Of a DNA stretch of 64,000 bases, positions 1-9,265 are shown piece by piece (position 1 is the first letter of the stretch; each line of letters opens with the position of its first letter). The DNA is from Variovorax atrisoli 110B (GTDB lineage Bacteria; Pseudomonadota; Gammaproteobacteria; Burkholderiales; Burkholderiaceae_C), in assembly GCF_000382045.1 (NCBI RefSeq), contig NZ_KB907453.1, positions 413,082 to 477,081 of the forward strand, written 5' to 3'. Both the position numbers and the translations under genes were made by a program. The notes under the pieces were generated by a model, which saw only the letters and a list, made by a program, of their open reading frames with translations, was not told where the DNA came from and ran no database searches.

Positions 1-2
1 AC

Positions 3-2534
3 GTGGCGGAGGTGGTCGACGGCGTGGAGGACACGCGCACGCTGGGCCTGTTCAACGGCGAGCCGGCGATCATCGTGCTGATCACGCGGCAGCCTTCGGC
101 CAACATCATCGAGACGGTCGACAGCGTGCGCGCGCTGCTGCCCGAGCTGCAGGCGCAGCTGCCGCCGGACGTGACGCTGCAGGTCGCATCGGACAGCACC
201 AATTCCATCCGCGGCTCGCTGCGCGAGGTGGAGTTCACGCTGATCATCTCCGTGATCCTGGTGGTGCTGGTGGTGAGCCTGTTCCTGCGCAGCGCGCGCG
301 CGACGGTGGTGCCGGCGGTGGCGACGGTGGCGGCGCTGCTGGGCACCTTCGGGGTGATGTACCTGCTGGGCTTCAGCCTGAACAACCTGAGCCTGATGGC
401 GCTCACAGTGGCCACTGGCTTCGTCGTGGACGACGCGATCGTGGTGCTGGAGAACACGAGCCGGCACATCGAGTCGGGCATGACGCGCATGAAGGCCGCG
501 CTGCTTGGCGCGAAGGAAGTGGGCTTCACCGTGCTGTCGATCAGCGTGTCGCTGGTGGCGGTGTTCATTCCGCTGCTGTTCATGGGCGGGCAGGTGGGGC
601 GGCTGTTCCGCGAGTTCGCGGTGACGCTGTCCGCGGCGGTGCTGATCTCGCTGGTGATCTCACTGACCACCACGCCGATGATGTGCGCCTGGCTGCTCAA
701 GCCCGGCGGCGAGCACGACAGGAACAAGCCGCAGGGCAGGCTGGGCCGCATGGCCGCGCGCAGCTACGACTGGGTGCTCAAGCGCTACGAGCACAGCCTC
801 GACTGGGCGCTCGACAGCAAGGCGCTGGTGATGCTGATCCTGGTGGCGGTGGTCGGGCTCAACGTGTACCTGTTCAGCGCGGCGCCCAAAGGCTTCTTCC
901 CGCAGCAGGACAGCGGCCAGCTCAACGGCGGCCTGCGCGCCGACCAGAGCATCTCGTCGCAGGCGCTCGCCGAGAAGCTGCGGCAGGTGGTCGACATCAT
1001 CCGCAAGGACGAGGCGGTCGACACTGTGGTGGGCTTCACCGGCGCGGGCCGGGCGGGCGGCGGCTTCATGTTCGTGAACCTCAAGCCCGCCAACCAGCGC
1101 AAGGACAGCGGCCTGGCGGTGATCGCGCGGCTGCGCCCGCAGCTCAACCAGGTGACCGGCCTGCGCGTGTTCCTGGGCACGGTGCAGGACGTGCGATCCG
1201 GCGGCCGCGCCAGCAACTCGACCTACCAGTACACGCTCAAGAGCGACAACGTCGCCGACCTGCGCACCTGGGCCGTGAAGCTTGCCGACGAACTGAAGCT
1301 GCAGCCTTCGCTGACCGACATCGACACCGACCAGGACCAGAACGGCGTGGAGACGGTGGCCAAGGTCGACCCCGACAGCGCGCGGCGGCTGGGCCTGACG
1401 TCGACGGCCATCGACAACGCGCTCTACAACGCCTTCGGCCAGCGGCAGGTCGCGACCATCTACACGGAGCTGAACCAGTACCACGTGGTGATGGAATGGG
1501 CGCCGCGCTACACGCGCAGCCCCAACTCGCTGGCCGACGTGTACGTGCCGGCCACCAAGACGTCGGTGGTGGGCGGCCAGACCGTGACCACGCAGGTGGC
1601 GGCCAGCGGCACGTCGAGTGCTTCTTCTTCGTCATCGACTGCATCGAAGTCGTCTTCGTCCGCGGCGTCCTCTTCGTCTTCCTCCTCGAGCACGGCCACC
1701 GTGCCGGTCTCGGCCAACGCGGCGCTGCGCAATGCATCGACCGGCAACGTGCTGAGCAACACGGCCACCGCGCTCGTGCCGCTGTCGGCGGTCGCGAAGT
1801 TCGAGGAGCAGTCGGTGGCCACCTCGGTGAGCCATGAAGACGGCGAGCTGGCCACGACCATCTCGTTCAACCTCGCCGAAGGCGCCAACCTGGGCGACGC
1901 GCGCGAGGCCATCGCCAAGGCCGAGGCCAACATCGCCATGCCCACCAACGTGCGCGGTGCGTTCGCAGGCACGGCGGCGAGCGCGCAGCAGTCGCAGGGG
2001 CAGCAGGCGATGCTGATCCTGGCGGCGCTGATCGTGATCTACATCGTGCTGGGCATCCTGTACGAGAGCCTGGTGCATCCGATCACGGTGCTCTCGACGC
2101 TGCCTTCGGCCGGCGTGGGCGCGGTGCTGGCGCTGCTGATGTTCCGCATGGAGTTTTCCATCATCGCGCTGATCGGCGTGTTCCTGCTGATCGGCATCGT
2201 GAAGAAGAACGCGATCCTGATCATCGACTTCGCGCTCGAAGCCGAGCGCTCGCGCGGGCTCACGCCGATGGAGGCGGTGCGCGAGGCCTGCCTGCTGCGC
2301 TTCCGTCCGATCCTGATGACGACCATGGCGGCGGCGCTGGGCGCGCTGCCGCTGGCCATCGGCTTCGGCGAGGGCGCCGAGCTGCGCCGGCCGCTGGGCG
2401 TGGCCATCATCGGCGGGCTGATCGCGAGCCAGCTGCTGACCCTGCTGACGACGCCGGTGGTCTACCTGCTGCTCGACAAACTGCGCCGCCGCGGCACCAA
2501 CGAGCGCGAGCTGAGCCGCGTGACGCCCGCTTGA
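3..2534 (+). CDS. RND multidrug efflux permease, inner-membrane subunit (5'-truncated by window edge)
   Basis: This is the proton-driven inner-membrane pump of a tripartite resistance-nodulation-division exporter, HAE1 type and closest in feel to MdtB/MdtC. The visible 843 residues lack roughly the first 200 of a usual ~1,040-1,070, so the gene starts before the window. The transmembrane block with the paired aspartates of the proton relay (motif VVDDAIVVLEN, about residues 143-153) is present, as is the second half with VKKNAILIIDFALEAE. Residues about 536-566 are an unusual serine/alanine-rich insertion in the second periplasmic (docking) half, just before the conserved VPLSAVAKFE. The outer-membrane partner follows after 18 bases. 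Substrate is unknown. Confidence 0.93.
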   Translation: MAEVVDGVEDTRTLGLFNGEPAIIVLITRQPSANIIETVDSVRALLPELQAQLPPDVTLQVASDSTNSIRGSLREVEFTLIISVILVVLVVSLFLRSARATVVPAVATVAALLGTFGVMYLLGFSLNNLSLMALTVATGFVVDDAIVVLENTSRHIESGMTRMKAALLGAKEVGFTVLSISVSLVAVFIPLLFMGGQVGRLFREFAVTLSAAVLISLVISLTTTPMMCAWLLKPGGEHDRNKPQGRLGRMAARSYDWVLKRYEHSLDWALDSKALVMLILVAVVGLNVYLFSAAPKGFFPQQDSGQLNGGLRADQSISSQALAEKLRQVVDIIRKDEAVDTVVGFTGAGRAGGGFMFVNLKPANQRKDSGLAVIARLRPQLNQVTGLRVFLGTVQDVRSGGRASNSTYQYTLKSDNVADLRTWAVKLADELKLQPSLTDIDTDQDQNGVETVAKVDPDSARRLGLTSTAIDNALYNAFGQRQVATIYTELNQYHVVMEWAPRYTRSPNSLADVYVPATKTSVVGGQTVTTQVAASGTSSASSSSSTASKSSSSAASSSSSSSSTATVPVSANAALRNASTGNVLSNTATALVPLSAVAKFEEQSVATSVSHEDGELATTISFNLAEGANLGDAREAIAKAEANIAMPTNVRGAFAGTAASAQQSQGQQAMLILAALIVIYIVLGILYESLVHPITVLSTLPSAGVGAVLALLMFRMEFSIIALIGVFLLIGIVKKNAILIIDFALEAERSRGLTPMEAVREACLLRFRPILMTTMAAALGALPLAIGFGEGAELRRPLGVAIIGGLIASQLLTLLTTPVVYLLLDKLRRRGTNERELSRVTPA

Positions 2535-2552
2535 GCGAGAAACGACAACGAC

Positions 2553-4028
2553 ATGAACGCACTGTTTTCTTCCACCTCCCGCTTTTCGCTTTCGGCGCTC
2601 GCGCTGGCCGCCTTGCTCGCGGGCTGCGCTGTCGGCCCGCGCTACCAGCAGCCGGCCACCGCCGCTTCGGCCAACTGGAAAGAGCAGAAGGCCGCCGAAG
2701 GCTGGCTGCCCGCGGCCCCGGCCGACGCGCTCGACCGCGGCGAGTGGTGGAAGCTCTTCGGCGATGCCACGCTCGACGACCTGGCCGACCGCGTGCAGGT
2801 GTCGAACCAGAACATCGCCGCGGCGGTGGCCAACTACACGCAGGCCCAGGCGCTGGTGCGCGGCGAGCGCGCGGCGCTGTTCCCGTCGGTGTCGCTCACC
2901 GGCAGCGGCAGGCGCTCGGGCACGGTGGGCGGCAGCAGCACCTCGAGCCCGTCGAACAGCTTCACGGCGTCGCTGGGCGCGAGCTGGACGCCCGACGTGT
3001 GGGGCCGGCTGCGCGAGGCGGTCAGCAGTGCGCAGGCCAACGCACAGGCCAGCGAGGCCGACCTGGCCGCGGCGCGGCTCTCGGCCATCGGCGACCTGGC
3101 GACCAGCTATTTCTCGCTGCGCGAGGCCGACGCCGAGATCGTGCTGCTCGACGAGACCATCCAGGGCTACCAGCGCGCCTTCGAGATCACGAGCAACCGC
3201 TATGCCGCCGGCATCGCCGCGCAGACCGACGTGCTGCAGGCGCAGACGCAGCTGGTGAACGCCAAGGCCGACCTCGTGGGGCTGCAGCGCACGCGCGCCA
3301 CCTACGAGCACGCGATCGCGGCGCTCATCGGCGTGGCGCCGGCCGACTTCAGCCTGCCTGCCGCCAGGTGGACGCCCACGGTGCCGGGCGTGCCGCTGGG
3401 CGTGCCTTCGACGCTGCTGCAGCGCCGGCCCGACATCGCCGCGGCCGAGCGTTCGGTGGCGGCGGCCAACGCGCAGATCGGCATCGCGCGCGCGGCCTAC
3501 TTCCCCAACATCGGGCTGACCGCGTCGGTCGGCAGCACCAACGTCAGCCGAGTGAAAGACCTCTTCAGCTCTTCCAACACGCTGTGGGGACTGGGGCTTT
3601 CGGTGGCGCAGGTGGTGTTCGATGCGGGCGCGATCGCGGCCAATGTCGATTCGGCGAAGGCGAGCTACGAATCCAGCGTGGCGCGCTACCGCCAGACGGT
3701 GCTCACCGCCTTCCAGGCGGTGGAAGACCAGCTGACCGCGAGCGCCACGCTCGCGCAGCAGGAAGGCCTGCGCCGCGAGGCCTCGGCCGCGGCGGACAAG
3801 ACCGAGCAGCAGCTGCTCAACCGCTACCGTGCCGGGCAGGTGAGCTACACCGACGTGGTCACGGCCCAGGCCGCCGCGCTCAGCGCGCGCCGCACGCTGG
3901 TGCAGTTGCAGGTCAACCGCCAGACCACCGCCATCGCGCTGATCCAGGCGATGGGCGGCGGCTGGCAGGCCGGGTGGATGGATGGCGCCGCGCAGGCGCA
4001 GCCGGTCACCTCGCCCGCCACGCAGTGA
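2553..4028 (+). CDS. Outer-membrane efflux lipoprotein, NodT/OprM family
   Basis: The outer-membrane channel of the RND exporter encoded immediately upstream. The 491-residue protein begins with a lipoprotein signal ending in the lipobox LLAGC (Cys about residue 25), then the typical mature start AVGPRYQQP. Two outer-membrane-efflux repeats follow, with the family-typical segments AAARLSAIGDLATSYF, QRRPDIAAAERSVAAANAQIG and the repeat-two equivalent near the C terminus. Length is normal for the family. With only 18 bases between it and the pump gene, the two are almost certainly cotranscribed; a periplasmic adaptor gene presumably lies upstream of the window. Confidence 0.93.
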   Translation: MNALFSSTSRFSLSALALAALLAGCAVGPRYQQPATAASANWKEQKAAEGWLPAAPADALDRGEWWKLFGDATLDDLADRVQVSNQNIAAAVANYTQAQALVRGERAALFPSVSLTGSGRRSGTVGGSSTSSPSNSFTASLGASWTPDVWGRLREAVSSAQANAQASEADLAAARLSAIGDLATSYFSLREADAEIVLLDETIQGYQRAFEITSNRYAAGIAAQTDVLQAQTQLVNAKADLVGLQRTRATYEHAIAALIGVAPADFSLPAARWTPTVPGVPLGVPSTLLQRRPDIAAAERSVAAANAQIGIARAAYFPNIGLTASVGSTNVSRVKDLFSSSNTLWGLGLSVAQVVFDAGAIAANVDSAKASYESSVARYRQTVLTAFQAVEDQLTASATLAQQEGLRREASAAADKTEQQLLNRYRAGQVSYTDVVTAQAAALSARRTLVQLQVNRQTTAIALIQAMGGGWQAGWMDGAAQAQPVTSPATQ

Positions 4029-4067
4029 GCGCGGCGAGCATCGGTGCCCGGCCGGCGCGGGCCGTCG

Positions 4068-4433
4068 TCAATGCGCCGGGCGGTCGACGGTGTGGCCCAG
4101 GTAATCCTTGTCGGTCACCAGGACCCACAGCGCCAGCACCAGGATCACCGCGGCCACGAGCACCGCGTTGACCATCGCCGTCTCGTTGCTGCGGAACCCG
4201 AGCACCCAGGGCGACACCGCGAGACAGGCTGCCAGCGCGACCTCGGTCCATTCTTCCCACTGTCGGGGCACGAAGGTCGCACCCAGCGCCACCGCGCCGA
4301 GCACGATGCCGGTCGCCACCATCGTCCACATGGCGGCGGTCATGCCCGAAAAGCCCAGGACCCAGGGCGAGACGATCAGCCAGGCGCCGGCGGCGGCGTT
4401 GACGGGGTCTTGCCAATGCTTCACTTGCTTCAT
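4068..4433 (-). CDS. SPW-repeat membrane protein
   Basis: A 121-residue integral membrane protein with two copies of the SPWVLGF motif (about residues 23-29 and 75-81), the signature of the SPW-repeat family (PF03779), each leading a pair of hydrophobic segments; four membrane passes are likely. The function of this family is not known. The ATG at 4433 was chosen over 4439 because AGGAGG lies 8 bases before the former and only 2 before the latter. It is convergent with the efflux operon and stands alone, so context does not help. Confidence 0.85.
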   Translation of the reverse strand: MKQVKHWQDPVNAAAGAWLIVSPWVLGFSGMTAAMWTMVATGIVLGAVALGATFVPRQWEEWTEVALAACLAVSPWVLGFRSNETAMVNAVLVAAVILVLALWVLVTDKDYLGHTVDRPAH

Positions 4434-4521
4434 GGTCATTGCCTCCTGTCGCGACAAGGCGCCGCGACAGTTTTTTGACCCGCGCCGCCGGTGCAGGGTT
4501 CCTGCCGGTGCGGCGTCGCGC

Positions 4522-5526
4522 CTAGAGTGGCAACTCCAATGTTTCCCACTTGCGCAGCATGGCCAGCTGACGGCGGAGGTAGTCGGTGGGCATCGCCTGG
4601 GAGCCCCAGACCGGGATGCGGCCGGCGTATTCGCCGAGCAGCCAGAACTGGCGCGCCGCCATGAAGCGGGGAATGGCGGCGAGGTCTGCGTCGGGCACCG
4701 GGCGGGCCTCGCGATAGGCGTGAATGAAATGGCGCCATTGCTGGGTGGCCTTGTCGCCCAGGACGCCATCCGCCGTGCGGGGATGAAGTATCCACGGATA
4801 GACGGCGAGCTCGTAGGCAAGGTAGCCCGGGCCTGCCTCGTCGAAGTCGAAGAACACGGCCTGGCGCGGCCCATGCGCATCGTCTTCGACGATGAAGTTG
4901 TTGCTGCCATGCGCGTCGCCATGGCAGAGCACATCGCCGAGTTCGCCCTGGCCCAGGATGGCGGCATGCAGGCGCTCGCCGAGCTCCTCGAACTGCGCGC
5001 GGAGCTCGGCCGTCATGGTCGGCGCGCGCAGCAGGCCTTGCAGCGGCCGCAGCAGCAGGTAGTCCAGGTCCAGGCGATAGAGGCTTGCCGGGCCTCGGTA
5101 GCTTTCGCCTGCGGTGTGCAACGAGGCCAGTCCGTGGGCGAAGGCTTCGATGTCGGGGGCGGCGTCGCCGGTGAATTCGCCGCTCAGGTGCTCGAACAGC
5201 ATCAGCGCGCGCGGGCCTTCGGGCATCGGCGCCTCGATGGCGATCTGGCCGTCGGCGGTCGGCACGCAGCGCGAGACACGGCAGCCCGTGCGCGACAGGT
5301 GGTCGAGCGCAGCCGCCTCGAACTGCAGGTTGGGGCCGCCGCGAGGCCGGTCGGCGCTCAGCCGCGCCACCACGCGGCGTCCGTCGGCAAAGCCCAGCCG
5401 GTAGACCTGGTTGAAGCTGCGCCGCAGGAATTCGCTCTCGACCACCTTGCCGAGGCCGTAGCGTTCCTCCACGAGCATCGCGATGCTGGCGGCGGTCGGC
5501 GTGGATTGCGCGATTTCGAGTTCCAT
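4522..5526 (-). CDS. APH-fold phosphotransferase / stress-response-kinase-like protein
   Basis: A 334-residue aminoglycoside-phosphotransferase-fold kinase (PF01636) of the homoserine kinase II/SrkA type. Visible motifs are the catalytic loop LCHGDAHGSNNF (about residues 198-209) and the metal-binding FFDFDEAGPGY about 15-25 residues later. The N-terminal lobe VARLSADRPRGGPN is consistent with nucleotide binding. Substrate cannot be read from sequence; YihE/SrkA relatives phosphorylate proteins, other members phosphorylate small molecules, and resistance function should not be assumed. It is divergent from the TetR gene, sharing a 146-base intergenic region that holds a strong TetR-type palindrome. 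Confidence 0.8.
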   Translation of the reverse strand: MELEIAQSTPTAASIAMLVEERYGLGKVVESEFLRRSFNQVYRLGFADGRRVVARLSADRPRGGPNLQFEAAALDHLSRTGCRVSRCVPTADGQIAIEAPMPEGPRALMLFEHLSGEFTGDAAPDIEAFAHGLASLHTAGESYRGPASLYRLDLDYLLLRPLQGLLRAPTMTAELRAQFEELGERLHAAILGQGELGDVLCHGDAHGSNNFIVEDDAHGPRQAVFFDFDEAGPGYLAYELAVYPWILHPRTADGVLGDKATQQWRHFIHAYREARPVPDADLAAIPRFMAARQFWLLGEYAGRIPVWGSQAMPTDYLRRQLAMLRKWETLELPL

Positions 5527-5602
5527 CCCCGGCTCCCCTTGGAAAAAAGGGCGCGATTATGCAGGCCCCCAGCCACCTTCCGGCCCCGGGATTCCACACC
5601 CA

Positions 5603-5632
5603 TTGCCAGGCGTCGCGACGCATTTCTATAAT
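5603..5632 (+). promoter_or_regulatory. Sigma70-type promoter of the TetR gene
   Basis: TTGCCA at 5603-5608 and a perfect TATAAT at 5627-5632 with an 18-base spacer lie 41 bases before the TetR start codon. This is one of the cleanest housekeeping-type promoters in the window. The expected transcription start falls inside the palindrome at 5631-5648, so bound repressor would block it. Confidence 0.7.
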
Positions 5633-5648
5633 TGAGTACGTACTCAAT
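5631..5648. promoter_or_regulatory. 18-bp perfect palindrome, probable TetR operator
   Basis: ATTGAGTACGTACTCAAT is perfectly self-complementary and overlaps the end of the -10 box and the start site of the TetR promoter. Inference: autorepression by the TetR protein encoded at 5673. The divergent kinase gene could also be affected. Confidence 0.7.
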
Positions 5649-5672
5649 CAATAAAGAACGCCGTCCCAACCC

Positions 5673-6257
5673 ATGGCCAGACCCAGAAGCGAAGACAAGC
5701 GCAATGCGATCCTCGATGCGGCCATCGCGGAGTTCGCCAGCCGGGGTGCGTGGAGCACGCCCACCTCCGCCATCTCGCGCGCAGCCGGCGTGGCCGAAGG
5801 CACGCTCTTCACCTATTTCGCGAACAAGGAAGTGCTGGTCAACGAGCTCTACCGGCAGCTGAAGACCGAGCTTGCCGAGGTGATGCTCGAAGACTGGCCC
5901 GAGCAGGCCGACCCCAAGACCAAATACCGCCACATCTGGGACCGCTACGTGTACTGGGGCGTCGACAACCCCGAGAAGTTCAAGGTGGTCTCGCAGCTCA
6001 AGGTGTCGGACCAGGTGAGCGAAGAGAGCAAGGCCGCGGGCATGGCGCCGTTCCTGCGGCTGGAGGTGCTTGCCAGGGAGTGCATCAGCAACGGGTTGAT
6101 ACGCGATCAGCCGCTGCCTTTCCTCGGCGCGATGCTGGGCGCGATGGCCGAGACCACGATGGCCTTCGTCGCGCAGGCGAAGAGCAGGAAAGGCCGCGCC
6201 GGCTACTGCGAGGCCGGCTTCGAGACCTTCTGGCGCGGCATCGTCGCCGACGCCTGA
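5673..6257 (+). CDS. TetR/AcrR-family transcriptional repressor
   Basis: A 194-residue regulator with the usual N-terminal helix-turn-helix (about residues 10-55: ILDAAIAEFASRG...TSAISRAAGVAEGTLFTYFANKEVLV) and a ligand-binding C-terminal domain whose ligand cannot be predicted. Length is typical. The promoter has a perfect 18-bp palindrome over the start site, so it probably represses itself. The molybdenum hydroxylase genes follow after only 41 bases and lack an obvious separate promoter, making them the likely regulated target and part of the same transcript. Confidence 0.9.
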   Translation: MARPRSEDKRNAILDAAIAEFASRGAWSTPTSAISRAAGVAEGTLFTYFANKEVLVNELYRQLKTELAEVMLEDWPEQADPKTKYRHIWDRYVYWGVDNPEKFKVVSQLKVSDQVSEESKAAGMAPFLRLEVLARECISNGLIRDQPLPFLGAMLGAMAETTMAFVAQAKSRKGRAGYCEAGFETFWRGIVADA

Positions 6258-6298
6258 TCCCATCCTCCACTCACGCATCCCCACGAAGGAACCACGCC

Positions 6299-8569
6299 AT
6301 GCCCAAGCTCAAGCGCCGCCATTTCGTCCTCGGCACGGCGGGCGCCGTCGGTGCCCTCGTCGTCGGATGGGCTGCCACGCCGGTCGCGTCGCGGCTGACG
6401 GGGTCGCAGCCCTTGCCTGCGGCGCCGGGCCAGGTCGCGCTCAACGGCTGGGTCAAGGTGGGCAGCGACAACACGGTCACGCTGATGATGTCGCAGTCGG
6501 AAATGGGGCAGGGCACGCACACCGGCCTGTCGATGCTGCTGGCCGAGGAGATGGGCGCCTCGCTCGAGCAGATCCGGCTGGAGATGGCCGGCTCGGACGC
6601 CATCTACAACAACCAGGCGGCGATCCTCGATGCGCTGCCTTTCCGGCCCGGCGACGAGGGCGCGATGAAGCGCTCGGCCGAGCACGTGATGGGCAAGCTG
6701 CTGCGCGCGATCCCGGGGCTCTCGGGCACGGGCGGCTCCTCGAGCATCACCGACCAGTGGGTACCGCTGCGCGAAGCCGGCGCGTCGGCGCGGACCATGC
6801 TGCTCGGCGCGGCCGCCGTGCTGTGGCAGGTGCCTGTTGCCGAATGCCGTGCCGAGGCCGGGCGTGTGCTGCACCAGGCCAGCGGCAGGAGCGCCACTTT
6901 CGGCGAACTGGCTCCCAAGGCCGCGCAGCAGCCCCTGCCGACGCAGGTGGCGCTGAAGAAGCCGGCCGATTTCAAGCTCATCGGCCAGCCCGTGCGGCGA
7001 ATGGACGGCGCCGCCAAGCTCGACGGCTCCGCCACCTTCGGGCTCGACGTGCTGCCGCCGGGCCTGCTCTACGCGAGCATCGCGATGTGCCCGACCACCG
7101 GCGGCCGCGTCGCGAGCTTCGACGCCACGGCCGCGCAGAAGCTGCCGGGCGTGCGCAAGGTGATGGCGCTGGAGCCGGTCGGCGCCACGCTCATCGGCAC
7201 CGGCGCCACGCCGGGCGGGGTGGCCGTCATCGCCGACACCCCTTACCACGCGATGCGCGCCGTGAAGGCGCTCGCCATCGAATGGGACCACGGCCCGGCC
7301 GCCAGCCTGTCGAGCTCCGAGATGATCGAGCGCCTCTCGCAGACCCTGCGCACCAGGCCCGGCAACGCCCGGCTGGACGACGGCGACGTGGCCGGTGCGT
7401 TCCGCTCGGCCGCCAAGACCATCGAGGCCGAGTACCGTGTGCCCTTCCTGGCCCACGCGACCATGGAGCCGATGAATTGCACCGTGCAGTTCAAGGACGG
7501 CAAGGCGACCGTGTGGGCGCCCACCCAGGCGCCGGGCTTCACGCGCGGTGCGGCGGCCAAGGCGCTGGGCATCGACGCGGACAAGGTCGAGCTGCACGTG
7601 ACCTACCTCGGCGGCGGCTTCGGCCGGCGCTACAGCACCGACTTCGTCACCCAGGCCGCCACGCTGGCGCGCGAGACCGGCGGCGCGCCGGTGCAGCTCT
7701 TCTGGTCGCGCGAGGAAGACATGGCGCACGACTTCTACCGCCCCGCCTACGTGGCGCGCTGCAGGGCGGGCTTCGACGCGGCCGGCGCACTGGTCGCGTG
7801 GCAGACCGTCACGGCCGGATCGAGCATGGGCGCCCCCTCGCTCATGGACACCGCCACCGACGGCGCCTGGAACACGGCCTATGCCTTCCCCAACGCGCGC
7901 GTCGCCCACGTGCCGGTGGAGTCGGCCATGCCCACGGGCGTTTGGCGATCGGTCGCGCATTCGCAGAACGGCTTCTTCGTCGAGAGCTTCATCGACGAGT
8001 GCGCCGCCGCCGCGGGCAAGGACCCGGTGGCGTTCCGCGCCGCGCTGCTCGCGAAGGACGAGCGCCACCTGCGCGTGCTCAGGCGCGTGGCCGAACTCTC
8101 GAACTGGAGCCAGCCGCCGGCACCGGGGCCCGACGGCGCGAAGCGGGCGCGCGGCCTCGCGATCCACCGTTCCTTCGGCAGCATCGTCGCGCAGGTGGCG
8201 GAGGTGTCCGTCTCGCCGGACCGGCAGGTGCGGGTGCACCGGGTGACCTGCGTCGTCGACTGCGGCGTGGCCGTCAACCCGAACCTGATCCGCCAGCAGA
8301 TGGAAGGCGCCATCGTCTACGGCCTCTCCGCCGCGCTGCATGGCGAGATCACGGTGGAGAAGGGCCGGGTGCAGCAGAGCAACTTCCACGACTACATGCC
8401 GCTGCGCATGAACGAGTGCCCGGCCATCGAGGTCGAGATCGCCGCCAGCGGCGAAGCGCCAGGCGGCGTGGGCGAGCCCGGCACGCCGCCGATCGCGCCG
8501 GCGGTGGCGAACGCGGTGTTCGCCCTCACGGGCCAGCGGCTGCGCAGCCTGCCGCTCAGGCTCGCCTGA
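6299..8569 (+). CDS. Molybdopterin-binding subunit of a xanthine-dehydrogenase-family hydroxylase (IorB-like), Tat-exported
   Basis: The 756-residue large subunit of a molybdenum hydroxylase of the isoquinoline 1-oxidoreductase/aldehyde oxidase type. It starts with a twin-arginine-like leader (KLKRRHFVLGTAGAVGAL), indicating export of the folded holoenzyme to the periplasm. Molybdenum-cofactor segments include GQGTHTGLSMLLAEEMG near the N terminus, YLGGGFGRRY, and the C-terminal GGVGEPGTPPIAPA, whose glutamate is the expected catalytic base. The ATG is preceded 8 bases upstream by GAAGGA. The iron-sulfur subunit follows; no FAD subunit is present, matching the IorAB two-subunit plan, in which electrons usually go to a cytochrome. 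Substrate is unknown. Confidence 0.9.
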   Translation: MPKLKRRHFVLGTAGAVGALVVGWAATPVASRLTGSQPLPAAPGQVALNGWVKVGSDNTVTLMMSQSEMGQGTHTGLSMLLAEEMGASLEQIRLEMAGSDAIYNNQAAILDALPFRPGDEGAMKRSAEHVMGKLLRAIPGLSGTGGSSSITDQWVPLREAGASARTMLLGAAAVLWQVPVAECRAEAGRVLHQASGRSATFGELAPKAAQQPLPTQVALKKPADFKLIGQPVRRMDGAAKLDGSATFGLDVLPPGLLYASIAMCPTTGGRVASFDATAAQKLPGVRKVMALEPVGATLIGTGATPGGVAVIADTPYHAMRAVKALAIEWDHGPAASLSSSEMIERLSQTLRTRPGNARLDDGDVAGAFRSAAKTIEAEYRVPFLAHATMEPMNCTVQFKDGKATVWAPTQAPGFTRGAAAKALGIDADKVELHVTYLGGGFGRRYSTDFVTQAATLARETGGAPVQLFWSREEDMAHDFYRPAYVARCRAGFDAAGALVAWQTVTAGSSMGAPSLMDTATDGAWNTAYAFPNARVAHVPVESAMPTGVWRSVAHSQNGFFVESFIDECAAAAGKDPVAFRAALLAKDERHLRVLRRVAELSNWSQPPAPGPDGAKRARGLAIHRSFGSIVAQVAEVSVSPDRQVRVHRVTCVVDCGVAVNPNLIRQQMEGAIVYGLSAALHGEITVEKGRVQQSNFHDYMPLRMNECPAIEVEIAASGEAPGGVGEPGTPPIAPAVANAVFALTGQRLRSLPLRLA

Positions 8570-8599
8570 ACAGGGAAAAAAGGAAATAAGGAGCACCCC

Positions 8600-9061
8600 A
8601 TGACCACCACGCTCACAGTCAACGGCAAGGCCGTCACCGTCAACGCCGAGCCCGACACGCCGCTGCTGTGGGTGCTGCGCGGCGAGATGCAGCTCGTCGG
8701 CACCAAGTTCGGCTGCGGCAAGGCGCTGTGCGGCGCCTGCACCGTGCACCTCGACGGCGAGCCGGTGCGCTCCTGCGTCACGCCGCTGGAGGCGGTCGGC
8801 AGCCGCGAGGTCACCACCATCGAAGGCCTCAAGGGCAGGGAGGCCGACGCCCTGCGCAACGCCTGGAGCGAAGTCGACGTGGTGCAGTGCGGCTACTGCC
8901 AGAGCGGCCAGCTCATGTCGGCCTGCGCGCTGCTCAAAAAGACGCCGAATCCGAGCGATGACGACATTTCTGGCGCCATGAGCGGAAACATTTGTCGCTG
9001 TGGCACCTATCCGCGCATCCGCGCCGCGATCCATGTGGCTGCCCGGAAAGCTGCGGGCTGA
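8600..9061 (+). CDS. (2Fe-2S)-binding subunit of the molybdenum hydroxylase (IorA-like)
   Basis: The 153-residue small subunit carrying two [2Fe-2S] clusters. An N-terminal plant-ferredoxin-like half has [17 protein letters not shown]...RSC, and a C-terminal four-helix half has CGYCQSGQ and [11 protein letters not shown]. Length is standard for the family. It lies 30 bases after the large subunit with AAGGAG 7 bases before the ATG. The order large-then-small is the reverse of many IorAB-type operons. It passes electrons from the molybdenum site to an external acceptor. Confidence 0.93.
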   Translation: MTTTLTVNGKAVTVNAEPDTPLLWVLRGEMQLVGTKFGCGKALCGACTVHLDGEPVRSCVTPLEAVGSREVTTIEGLKGREADALRNAWSEVDVVQCGYCQSGQLMSACALLKKTPNPSDDDISGAMSGNICRCGTYPRIRAAIHVAARKAAG

Positions 9062-9190
9062 CAGCGAATGCAAAGGTTCTCGTCTTGACGGTCGGGGTGG
9101 GACGAGGTAAGGCCTAAGGTCCCAACTGGTTCACACAGGTTAATAAATTCTCCGCAATCATCGAAAAAGTCCAGGAATAAAAATTTTTAC

Positions 9191-9265
9191 GGAAACTGGG
9201 GATATGAAGCTTTTGTACGCGGCCGTACCATCCGCGCGGCCCGCTTCCGGCCGTCCCCAGTTTCC
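9191..9265. promoter_or_regulatory. 12-bp perfect inverted repeat flanking the GntR leader
   Basis: GGAAACTGGGGA (9191-9202) and its exact complement TCCCCAGTTTCC (9254-9265) are separated by 51 bases. The second arm ends 7 bases before the ATG at 9273, and the first abuts the upstream ATG at 9204. It could be a pair of operator half-elements bound by the GntR dimer or a leader stem. An AT-rich stretch just upstream (9140-9190) is the likely promoter area. Confidence 0.5.

Noticed and set aside
1632..3311. 559-codon minus-strand frame across the efflux genes
   Set aside because: Runs antisense through two clear efflux genes; compositionally a shadow.
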